A stretch of 39,226 nt of DNA, taken from Oscillospiraceae bacterium (GTDB lineage: Bacteria; Bacillota; Clostridia; Oscillospirales; Ruminococcaceae). A model generated the notes under the pieces. That model had not been told where the DNA came from and did no database searches. It was given only the letters and a program-made list of their open reading frames with translations. Within the stretch, counting starts at the first letter, position 1. Each line of letters starts with the position of its first letter. This document shows, one piece after another, positions 16,756 to 23,961 of the stretch. The position numbers were made by a program, and so were the translations under genes. The stretch is from contig JAILIG010000065.1 of NCBI GenBank assembly GCA_024695445.1, forward strand, positions 1 to 39,226. Reading direction: 5' to 3'.

Positions 16756-19011
16756 ATGACATTTGTAAAGAGACTGGTTTCAGGACTGGCCTCGGCAGCG
16801 CTGGCAATGACGGGTATGCCCGTTACGCCGATGACGGCTGCCGGTTCGGGCTACGGTCTGGAATCGCACACACCGCAGGAGATCCGTGCATTTTATGCAG
16901 CCCATCCTTGGTCACAGAATGACAGAACAACCTATTCGGAGCAGCCCTCCACCTCACAGCCGTATGCGCCGGGTGTGATTACGGAGGAATCGCAGCAGAG
17001 AGCCATCAACTGTGTGAACTTCTGCCGCTATGCGGCGGGACTGCCCGCCGATGTCACACTGAACACATCTTATGCAGAATATGTGCAGGCGGCAAGCCTT
17101 GTTTCCTCGCTGAACAGGATGCTGTCCCATGCGCCGTCTCAGCCGTCGGGAATGTCCGACGAGCTGTATGCGCTCGGCAAGAGCGGTGCGGGCTCATCCA
17201 ATCTCGCAGCCGGCTACTCGTCGCTGCCCGATTCCGTCGTGAGCGGATATATGGATGATTCGGACAGCAGCAATATCGCAATGGTCGGTCACCGCCGCTG
17301 GGTTCTGAATCCGGAAATGCAGCAGACGGCCTTCGGACAGGTCGGCAGCTATTCCGGAATGTATGCGTTTGACCGCAGCCGCAGCGGTTCCTTCACCGGC
17401 GAATATGTCGCGTGGCCGCCGGAGAATATGCCCTATCAGCTTTATCGCGGCGCTTCCCGCTATGCCTTTTCGCTTTCGCTCACGCACGCCTTTGATACGC
17501 CCGACAGCAGCAGCGTCTCTGTCACCGTGCATTCCGAGCTGAAAAACAAGGACTATACCGTCAACAGCCAGACAGGCAGCTATTTCAACATCAACACGCA
17601 GGGCTACGGCATGGACCGCTGCATCATTTTCAGCCCCGGCGTGTCCTTTGAAATGAATGACAATCTGACGGTGACCGTGACCGGCCTGACCAAGGGCGGC
17701 GTACCGGCGACCGTCAGCTATCCGGTTCACTTCTTCGACCTCGATGCGGAGGATGATGTGACCACGACCACCACAACCACGACGACTACCACTACCACGA
17801 CCACCGAATCCACAACGGAGACCGCCGGTTATCTGCCGCCGCTCCGCACCGCCGAGCTGCTCTTTAATTTCAATCAGCCCGGTACGGAATTCAAGATCAC
17901 GGTCATTCCCCGCGGCAAGACCGTCGAGGAGATTACCCTGCGGTATTACGGCGTCAACGGAGAGATGACCGATGAGACCGTTCTGAGCGAGGTCGTGACC
18001 GGAACGAATCAGATTCTGAAGACCGTGCGGGTACCGTATGTCACGAACAAGGTCAATGTCTCGGTGACATACCGCGGCGATTCCCCCGCGATGCGCTGCG
18101 AATGCACCAACTCCGACAGCTATCACATTGAGATGACCACGGCGCCCCCGGACGCTCCGAAGGTGTATACGGTCAACAAGGTGTTCACCTACGAGCAGTT
18201 CGGCACGAAGTATCTGCTCCGCGTCGTTCCGTCCGGCAATGATCCGCTGGAGAAGGTGCTGCTGCGGTTCTTCAGCGAAACGGGAAAGACGAAGGAAACC
18301 GTCGTTCTGGACAGCAGCCATACCGGTACCTTTGAGGCGGAGGTGACGCCGCTGTTCCAGACGAAGAAGATCACTGCTGTGGTTTCGTTCTGCGGCGCAA
18401 CTCCGAAAATCACCTGCGAACAGACCGAAACCGTTCCGGATGTCGTGACCGGCGGAAGCGGTGCCCCGGACCAGACCACGACGATTACCCAGTCTCCGCT
18501 GCAAACGCTGTCCTTGAAGTTCTCGTTCCCGCAGCAGGGCGACCGGTTCCGGTTCGCCGTCACCAAAAAGGGCGGCACATTGGAGCGGCTCGTGATGCGG
18601 TATGATGAGGAATACGGCGGCGAGCACGAGACCGTTCTGATCTCGGAGGCCGTAGACTGTCCCTCCAAGGGCATGGTCGCCGAGTATTCGGCGGAGATTG
18701 GCAGCAGGGTTGCGGAGATGCGCTTTGAGATCTCCTTCCGCGGCAGCGCACCGCAGGTAGAGTGCGTGATGCTCCGGGCCGACGGCTCTGAAATCCAGGC
18801 GGAATCCGGCCTTTGCGGCGATGTGGACTGCGACGGACATATCATGATCGCGGACGCGATTCTGCTTGCACGCTATAACTCGGAGGACAAGGGTGTCACG
18901 GTGACGCCGTCCGGCAAGGTCAATGCGGACACCGACCACAATGGCGCGATCGAGGCGGCGGACATTGCGCTGCTGCTCGAATATCTGGCAGGCGTCAGAC
19001 AGGGATTTTGA
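16756..19011 (+). CDS. Secreted CAP-domain protein with three tandem repeats and a C-terminal dockerin
   Basis: A secreted protein of 751 residues. A signal peptide (about 1-29) is followed by a CAP/SCP-like domain (about 75-205, with SSNLAAGYSS and MVGHRRWVLNP) and a beta-rich segment to 330. A run of 15 Thr follows (336-350). Next come three related repeats of about 85 residues (about 366-450, 475-554 and 585-671), each ending in a strand pattern like VSVTYRGDSPAMRCE. A type I dockerin lies at about 687-748 with two Ca-binding loops (GDVDCDGHI and NADTDHNGAI). GGGGAG lies eight bases before the ATG. The dockerin implies docking onto a cohesin scaffold; the CAP function is unknown. The gap 16663-16755 holds only an eight-pair hairpin (16686-16729). 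Confidence 0.88.
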   Translation: MTFVKRLVSGLASAALAMTGMPVTPMTAAGSGYGLESHTPQEIRAFYAAHPWSQNDRTTYSEQPSTSQPYAPGVITEESQQRAINCVNFCRYAAGLPADVTLNTSYAEYVQAASLVSSLNRMLSHAPSQPSGMSDELYALGKSGAGSSNLAAGYSSLPDSVVSGYMDDSDSSNIAMVGHRRWVLNPEMQQTAFGQVGSYSGMYAFDRSRSGSFTGEYVAWPPENMPYQLYRGASRYAFSLSLTHAFDTPDSSSVSVTVHSELKNKDYTVNSQTGSYFNINTQGYGMDRCIIFSPGVSFEMNDNLTVTVTGLTKGGVPATVSYPVHFFDLDAEDDVTTTTTTTTTTTTTTTESTTETAGYLPPLRTAELLFNFNQPGTEFKITVIPRGKTVEEITLRYYGVNGEMTDETVLSEVVTGTNQILKTVRVPYVTNKVNVSVTYRGDSPAMRCECTNSDSYHIEMTTAPPDAPKVYTVNKVFTYEQFGTKYLLRVVPSGNDPLEKVLLRFFSETGKTKETVVLDSSHTGTFEAEVTPLFQTKKITAVVSFCGATPKITCEQTETVPDVVTGGSGAPDQTTTITQSPLQTLSLKFSFPQQGDRFRFAVTKKGGTLERLVMRYDEEYGGEHETVLISEAVDCPSKGMVAEYSAEIGSRVAEMRFEISFRGSAPQVECVMLRADGSEIQAESGLCGDVDCDGHIMIADAILLARYNSEDKGVTVTPSGKVNADTDHNGAIEAADIALLLEYLAGVRQGF
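17761..17805 (+). repeat. Poly-threonine codon tract
   Basis: Fifteen consecutive ACN codons inside the CAP-dockerin gene, using all four Thr codons. The mixed codon use suggests the linker is kept at the protein level rather than being a recent slippage product. Confidence 0.85.
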
Positions 19012-19026
19012 ACGGAGGACAGTGCA

Positions 19027-19635
19027 ATGGATGCACAGGAGCTCGCATTAAAAAAGGAAGAATTTATCCGGATCTACACGGAAAGCATCCAGCGGAAGGG
19101 TGCGGACAAGCTGCTGGAGTATATGCTTTCGGAGGAAAGCGATTTCTTCACGGCACCGGCATCGACGCGCTACCACGGCGCCTATGAGGGCGGCCTGCTG
19201 GAGCATTCGCTGAATGTCTACCACTGTCTGAAGGCATACCTCGCCCGCGAGCGGGTGCGGGAGGTCTATCACATGGAGTATCCGGAGGAGAGCATTGCGA
19301 TCTGTGCGCTGCTGCACGACATCTGCAAGATGAACTTTTACACCGTGGACTTCCGCAACAGCAAAAACGCGGCGGGACAGTGGGAGAAGGTGCCGTTTTA
19401 CAAGATCGACGACCGGCTCCCTTACGGCCACGGAGAAAAGTCGGTGTTCATGATCCAGTTTTTCATGCACCTGCGGAAGGAGGAGGCCATGGCCATCCGC
19501 TGGCACATGGGCTTTTCGGGGCCGGAAGATCCGAACACGATCGGCAGGGCGCTGGAGCGGTATCCGCTGGCCTTTGCGCTCTGCACGGCGGACATGGAGG
19601 CGTCGTACTTTCTGGAGGGCTCGGTGGAGACCTGA
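19027..19635 (+). CDS. HD-domain phosphohydrolase-like protein
   Basis: A 202-residue soluble protein with an HD-superfamily metal-binding pattern: His60 in GGLLEHSLN, His97-Asp98 in ALLHDICK, a His in IRWHMGF (about 158) and an Asp in ALCTADMEAS (about 184). It resembles the HD domain of YhaM-type 3'-5' exoribonucleases, but without an OB domain. A nucleotide or nucleic-acid phosphodiesterase is therefore plausible, not proven. AACGGAGGA precedes the ATG. It lies 15 bases downstream of the CAP-dockerin gene, close enough for cotranscription. A terminator within the mosaic repeat (19838-19874) follows. Confidence 0.83.
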   Translation: MDAQELALKKEEFIRIYTESIQRKGADKLLEYMLSEESDFFTAPASTRYHGAYEGGLLEHSLNVYHCLKAYLARERVREVYHMEYPEESIAICALLHDICKMNFYTVDFRNSKNAAGQWEKVPFYKIDDRLPYGHGEKSVFMIQFFMHLRKEEAMAIRWHMGFSGPEDPNTIGRALERYPLAFALCTADMEASYFLEGSVET

Positions 19636-19653
19636 ACCGTGTGCGGCCGGCAT

Positions 19654-20345
19654 CCATTGATCTAAAGCTTTCCGGCAGCGCATATTAAAGTTTTTGGTCG
19701 AGCTTTTTTCAAAAAGCTCGCGGGGATGAGGGGCAGAGCCCCTCATCGCGCTCCGCAGAGCGCGAAACACTCAGGACTTGATACAGGACTTGATAAGAGC
19801 CCCGCAAGGGGAGTGAATTGCCGCGCAGCGGCAAGAGAGGGGACGCCCTGCGATAGAGGGCGTCCCCTTTTTTTGATTGCATCCGCGAAGCGGATACTAT
19901 ATTCTCCATAAGCCGGCGTTTTACGAGAAGCTGAAATGGAGCGCTTTCGTTTTTTTTTCGCAATGGAGGAGAAAGGCGAAACATGATTTGCGGGCATTTC
20001 CGGCGGGCTTTAGATCATTGGCCGCCGGCACTGCCGGCCGCGGGGCGCGAATGCGAGGGGGAAACCCAAAGAGGGAAGGAAGCGGCTCCGCTGCGCTGCC
20101 CCCTTCCCCCTTTAGGTTTCCCCAAGTATATGCTTTGCATATACGGCGCGCATCCCCTTTCCTGATTCCCCTTCTCCTAGTTGTTCTCCTTTCGCTCGCT
20201 GGGCTCCTTTTTCGTTGACTTTGCCGTAGAGAAGCGGACAAAAGGTTCTTACTTTGCTGCCGGAGAGCTTTAGATCATTGCCGGCGCGGGCTCCGCGCAA
20301 AAAAGCTCGACCAAAAACTTTAATATGCGCTGCCGGAGAGCTTTA
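19654..20345. repeat. Mosaic hairpin repeat, copy 2, bounded by a 47-base inverted repeat
   Basis: Fills the 713-base gap between two convergent genes. The left arm 19663-19709 and right arm 20299-20345 are inverted copies with one mismatch in 47. Inside are hp1 19699-19720, hp2 19725-19747 (loop AGA), hp3 19746-19765 (loop CGCA), hp4 19818-19834, hp5 19838-19868 and hp6 19881-19895, in the same order as copy 1. Further hairpins follow at 20058-20123 (long, imperfect), 20126-20144 (8 pairs, loop TTT) and 20285-20298 (loop GCT). CTTTAGATC-type motifs occur at 19654 (inverted), 19999, 20256 and 20329. A GGACTTGATA(C/A) unit is duplicated at 19774-19795. No convincing gene lies within it. Confidence 0.9.
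19838..19874 (+). terminator. Repeat-borne intrinsic terminator after the HD gene
   Basis: AGGGGACGCCCT (19838-19849) pairs with AGGGCGTCCCCT (19857-19868) around a GCGATAG loop, and T-residues run to 19874. It is homologous to the hairpin at 10000-10026. Confidence 0.88.
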
Positions 20346-20348
20346 ATT

Positions 20349-21836
20349 TTAGTTGCCGGCCGTGCGCGGCTTCTCCACAGTAATCACTGCGGTCGGCGAG
20401 CAGGCGCGGATCTCTGCCAGACCGCCGTCCTTCCGTACCGCCGCATACGCGACAAACCGGATTTCCTCCAGCTCCTGCGAATCCAGAATCACTTTGCACG
20501 AGCGGGTGCAGTCGCCGGCCGTGCTGTCCTCGTTCATCACGGTGATCTCGTTCGTGTCGGCGTTTTGCAGCATCACGACCAGCTCCTCGCCGGCTTCCAG
20601 CTTCACGCCCTCCTTAAGCCTGACCTCCGCCTGCGCCGTGATTTCCCGTAAGGTGGAGTGCGGGAATGTCTCCGGCAGCCCGATCAGCGTGATCTCCGCA
20701 AAGCTGTTCGCCTGCATCAGCAGCCGCTTGAGCAGCGCCATATCCACTGCGTTGATTTTGCCGTCGCCGCTGAGATCGGCGCTCCTCCAGTCCGTCAGCT
20801 CGCCGTCGCAGAGCAGCCATTTCTGCAGCATAACCAGATCGGAAACCGTCACTGCGCCGTCCGCGTTGCAGTCGCCGGCCAGACGGACCATTTCCTCTGC
20901 GGTGATCTCGGTAATGCCTTCTTCTTCAACCTTGAAATACGCATTCTCCCACTCGGTCATCTCGTCATCCTCAATCCACGGGCGGTGCCGCTTGGTGGAC
21001 AGCGCCACCGTACCGGCCGTGACCGGGCGGTAGACCTGGATAAAGTAATCTCCGCCTCCGACGGGCGGGTTCAGCATAAACATGGAACAGCTAACAGCCA
21101 TAATACATTCCAGCTTGGCGGTGCCCTCCTGCATGATATCCAGCACAAAGCCGGTACTGCCATTGGTGACGCCGCAATATGTAATCAGGTCATCATGCAC
21201 ATCAAAGTCCGGGTGCGCTGCGGAATAGGTCTGATATTCGCCGTAGCAGTCCGGCAGCCAGCCGAAGATGTCGGTCTCCGTGACCTTGCCGTCCGCATCC
21301 GCCTCAAAGGTATATAAACGCTTTGAATTCTCAGAAAAGCGAACCGACGCGGAACCGCCCGGCAGCAGCCGGAAAACCGCAACCGTGTAGGAATACTTCT
21401 GCAGAAATGCCATATCTTCACCCGGGCGCAGTCCGAGGGCATAGCAGGCATCCTCATAGGCGCGATACGCTTCATGGTATTCATTGTTGCTTTCAAAATC
21501 CTCCTGCCGCGGCTCCTCCGGCAGCTCCAGCAGATAACGCTTTATCTGGACGAGCTCGCTGCCCTCGCTCAGCTCATGCGGGAACGGCACAATCTCATCG
21601 CCCTCGTTGGTTCCCCTGCGGACGCAGCAGATCAGATCGTCCTTGACGCGCACCGCGCCGTACTCCGATTCAAAGCGCTTCGCATCCTGAAACCCTTTCG
21701 GGATCCAGTCCGCAGTCAGCTCCTCGCCGGTGATTTCCTCCGCGGGTGCTTCGTCTGCCGCAAACGCCGTCAGCGGCAGTGCTGTCACGGTCAGGACGGC
21801 AGCAAGGCCGCCTGCCAGCAGTTTTCTCAGCTTCAT
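20349..21836 (-). CDS. Secreted protein with internal dockerin
   Basis: A secreted protein of 495 residues: signal peptide (1-27, ending AFAA), an unrecognised N-terminal region (about 28-310), a type I dockerin at about 320-376 (GDCNADGAVTVSD and ADLSGDGKINAVD loops) and a C-terminal domain of about 115 residues, probably beta-rich. An internal rather than terminal dockerin is less usual. Cys pairs at about 70-71 and 197/221 are noted. The start has GGAGGA upstream. It lies 20 bases downstream of the putative anti-sigma gene and is very likely in the same operon as the ECF sigma factor. No catalytic domain was recognised. Confidence 0.82.
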   Translation of the reverse strand: MKLRKLLAGGLAAVLTVTALPLTAFAADEAPAEEITGEELTADWIPKGFQDAKRFESEYGAVRVKDDLICCVRRGTNEGDEIVPFPHELSEGSELVQIKRYLLELPEEPRQEDFESNNEYHEAYRAYEDACYALGLRPGEDMAFLQKYSYTVAVFRLLPGGSASVRFSENSKRLYTFEADADGKVTETDIFGWLPDCYGEYQTYSAAHPDFDVHDDLITYCGVTNGSTGFVLDIMQEGTAKLECIMAVSCSMFMLNPPVGGGDYFIQVYRPVTAGTVALSTKRHRPWIEDDEMTEWENAYFKVEEEGITEITAEEMVRLAGDCNADGAVTVSDLVMLQKWLLCDGELTDWRSADLSGDGKINAVDMALLKRLLMQANSFAEITLIGLPETFPHSTLREITAQAEVRLKEGVKLEAGEELVVMLQNADTNEITVMNEDSTAGDCTRSCKVILDSQELEEIRFVAYAAVRKDGGLAEIRACSPTAVITVEKPRTAGN

Positions 21837-21856
21837 TTTGGATTCCTCCGTTTCGT

Positions 21857-22993
21857 TCAGTATCTTGTCAGGTTCAGCGCGATTTCTTCAATTTGCATTT
21901 GAATTTTCTCTTTTCCGGCCGCAATCGCCGCAACACATTCTCCCGTGTCCCACACATAGATGAACCCCTGCTCCATCGCAGCATCCGGATCGTGAATGAT
22001 ATATCCCGGATTGCCGCCGAGAAAGCCCCGCTCTGTCACCGTCAGCTTTTCGTTGGCACGCAGCAAAAAGGATTCATACGAGTGCAGGCTCAGCTGAACC
22101 GGATCGCTGCCCCACGGGCCGTAGAGCCGGAAAAACCGTTCATGCTCCGGATTCTGCGACTGCACCTCGGTGAGGGAGTACCCGCTGAGGCGGAGCATCA
22201 GGCGGAGATCCTGCCGCAGCTTTGCCGGACTGCCTGCACAGGTCAGCCGTGCAAAGCCGTCGCCCGGATGGCTCAGCCGGAAGCTGTCCTCCGGCCCGCC
22301 GACCGTTCCGCCCGGCCGTTCCGAAAAGGTTTCATCCGGCGGCTGTGAGCTGCTGCTTTGCTGCGAAGAAGATGATGCCGTCGTCACAGTCGTTGTCACG
22401 GCGGTACCGGAGCCGGACGATGCGCCGGTCTGCGTCCCGGAGGAGGCTGCCGTCTGCCCGCCGGACAGGCTGCCCGCTGTGCCGGACACAGAAGGGGGTG
22501 TGTCCGTTTTCGGGAACTGTTCGGTGTCAGAAGCAGTCTGCTCTGCCGAGCCGGACACGCTGACGGCCGTTCCGTCCGCAGTCTGTTCCGCTGCGGTGCT
22601 GCCGGAAGTTCCGGTGCCGCCGGAAGCTTCGGTGCCGCCGGTCGTCTGCTCCGCAGTCACAGCCGTCGAAAACGGCTCTGTCTGCAAAACAGGTGTGCGG
22701 GAGAGGGTATGCTGCAAATACAGCCCGATGCCGGTCACGCCGACCGCGACGGCCAGACAGGCTGCCGTTGCCAGCCCGCGGGAGAAATGCGGCAGAATCC
22801 GCCGGTTTTCCGGCTTCTGCATTGCCGGTTCATCCGGCGCAAACGCCTTGCCTGCACTGCGCTCCCGGTAATTCCGGAGACTTTTTTCCAGTACGGCGTC
22901 CATGTCCCAGTCGGGCGGGAACGCCTCTGTGATCTGCCGGTGCATCTTGTCATCTGTTTGACGCAGCGCCCGCAGTTTTTTCGTCAGATTCAT
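21857..22993 (-). CDS. Putative membrane-bound anti-sigma factor with extracellular sensor domain
   Basis: A 378-residue single-pass membrane protein. Its N-terminal part (about 70 residues, charged) is cytoplasmic. A membrane segment lies at about 72-94, then a Ser/Thr/Gly-rich linker at about 105-225. A C-terminal extracellular domain (about 235-378) has an end (GYIIHDPDAAM, FIYVWDTGECVAAIA, IEEIALNL) recalling DUF4367 domains often found in anti-sigma-like proteins. A GTG at 23011 is in frame, but the ATG at 22993 has GGGGGGAG immediately upstream. It directly follows the ECF sigma gene, which is the main reason for the anti-sigma call. No ZAS zinc motif (HxxxCxxC) is seen. Confidence 0.72.
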   Translation of the reverse strand: MNLTKKLRALRQTDDKMHRQITEAFPPDWDMDAVLEKSLRNYRERSAGKAFAPDEPAMQKPENRRILPHFSRGLATAACLAVAVGVTGIGLYLQHTLSRTPVLQTEPFSTAVTAEQTTGGTEASGGTGTSGSTAAEQTADGTAVSVSGSAEQTASDTEQFPKTDTPPSVSGTAGSLSGGQTAASSGTQTGASSGSGTAVTTTVTTASSSSQQSSSSQPPDETFSERPGGTVGGPEDSFRLSHPGDGFARLTCAGSPAKLRQDLRLMLRLSGYSLTEVQSQNPEHERFFRLYGPWGSDPVQLSLHSYESFLLRANEKLTVTERGFLGGNPGYIIHDPDAAMEQGFIYVWDTGECVAAIAAGKEKIQMQIEEIALNLTRY

Positions 22994-23007
22994 GCGGCTC
23001 CCCCCTT

Positions 23008-23565
23008 TCACAGTGTGATGCCCGCATCGTTCAGATGCTGTTTCAGGCGTTTGAGCGCTCTGCTCAGACGCACTCTGACGGCCGTCGGCTGCATCCCGAC
23101 GGTTTCTGCAATTTCTCCGGCACTGCGGTCGTAGTAATACCGCTGCATGACGATGGTCGCATCCGGTTCGCCTAAAGAACGGATGCTTTCGAGCAGAGCC
23201 GCCGCGGTTTCATTCCGCGACTGCTCCGCCTCCACATCCTCCGGCGAGGGCACGCTGAGTGCCGCGGTCTCGGAGAGTGTTCCCGCACGGCGCTTTGCCG
23301 TCAGGCGCCGGAAAAAGTCGATCGCCTGCCGCTTTGCGGCCGTGCCGATATAGCCCTGCAGCGCGCCCTCCCGGATCTCCGGGAAATGCAGAAACACCTC
23401 TGTAAAGACATCGCTGACACATTCCTCCGCGTCCTCCTTTGTCCCGACGGCACGGAGATGCTCCCAGACAATCGCATAGACATAGCCCTTATAGCAGCTG
23501 AACAGCGCCCGGAACCCGTTCTCCGGCTCCCTGCCGATCAGTGCCCGCAGCTCGGCCTCCGTCAT
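23008..23565 (-). CDS. ECF-type RNA polymerase sigma factor
   Basis: A sigma-70 family member of 185 residues. Region 2 (about 15-95) includes EDAEECVSDVFTEVFLHF and YIGTAAKRQAIDFFRR. Region 4 (about 128-180) holds the helix-turn-helix RYYYDRSAGEIAETVGMQPT and VRVRLSRALKRLKQHL. There is no region 1 or 3, as expected for ECF sigmas. GAGGTGA precedes the ATG. It is first in an apparent operon with the putative anti-sigma and a dockerin protein, so it probably controls cell-surface or secreted genes in response to an outside signal. Its own upstream promoter looks like the housekeeping type. Confidence 0.93.
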   Translation of the reverse strand: MTEAELRALIGREPENGFRALFSCYKGYVYAIVWEHLRAVGTKEDAEECVSDVFTEVFLHFPEIREGALQGYIGTAAKRQAIDFFRRLTAKRRAGTLSETAALSVPSPEDVEAEQSRNETAAALLESIRSLGEPDATIVMQRYYYDRSAGEIAETVGMQPTAVRVRLSRALKRLKQHLNDAGITL

Positions 23566-23695
23566 GCGGCTTCACCTCATTTGCTGAAAACTGGAATCGC
23601 GCAGCTTCCGTTTTCATTTATCCTATCGCAGGACAGCATCAGACTGTTACACTGTTTTCAGATAATTTTTTCCGGAAGCGCGATCTTCTGATTCT

Positions 23696-23724
23696 ATTAT
23701 ATCACATCTGCCGCCTGCACGCAA
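23696..23724 (-). promoter_or_regulatory. Sigma-A promoter of the ECF sigma operon
   Basis: On the minus strand, TTGCGT (23719-23724), a 17-base spacer and a perfect TATAAT (23696-23701). The leader to the start codon at 23565 is about 125 bases. Confidence 0.75.
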
Positions 23725-23773
23725 GCGGGACGGGCTGTGTGGGCGTGACCAATCTTCATATCCGGCGATGTCA

Positions 23774-23836
23774 AAATAAAAGTTTTGGTCGTGCTCCGCA
23801 AGAGGGGGACGCCCTGCGACAGAGAGCGTCCCCTTA
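23774..23836 (+). repeat. Truncated mosaic repeat
   Basis: AAAAGTTTTGGTCG is joined directly to GCTCCGCAAGAGGGGGACGC. The first part matches the beginning of copy 2, and the rest matches the region of hp4-hp5, so hp1-hp4 appear deleted. The hp5 arms are partly decayed. It lies in the 396-base gap between the scaffoldin gene end and the sigma gene. Confidence 0.7.
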
Positions 23837-23868
23837 AAAAGACTGTGCTGAACTTTTTCGACAGACTG

Positions 23869-23898
23869 AAGAACCCCCGCCTGACGGCAGGGGTTCTT
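23869..23898 (-). terminator. Hairpin after the scaffoldin-like gene
   Basis: AAGAACCCC (23869-23877) pairs with GGGGTTCTT (23890-23898), with three more pairs inside and one mismatch. The tail on the minus strand is only weakly T-rich. It lies 63 bases past the stop. Confidence 0.6.
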
Positions 23899-23961
23899 GT
23901 GATACACAGTCCGGAGGCCGCGCCTCCGCATGATGAATCTGTCAGAGAACCGGGGATCCGG

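Noticed and set aside
19877-20241. ORFs of about 60-113 codons within copy 2 of the mosaic repeat
   Set aside because: They cross several hairpins and have low-complexity Arg/Pro-rich translations, consistent with structured non-coding DNA.
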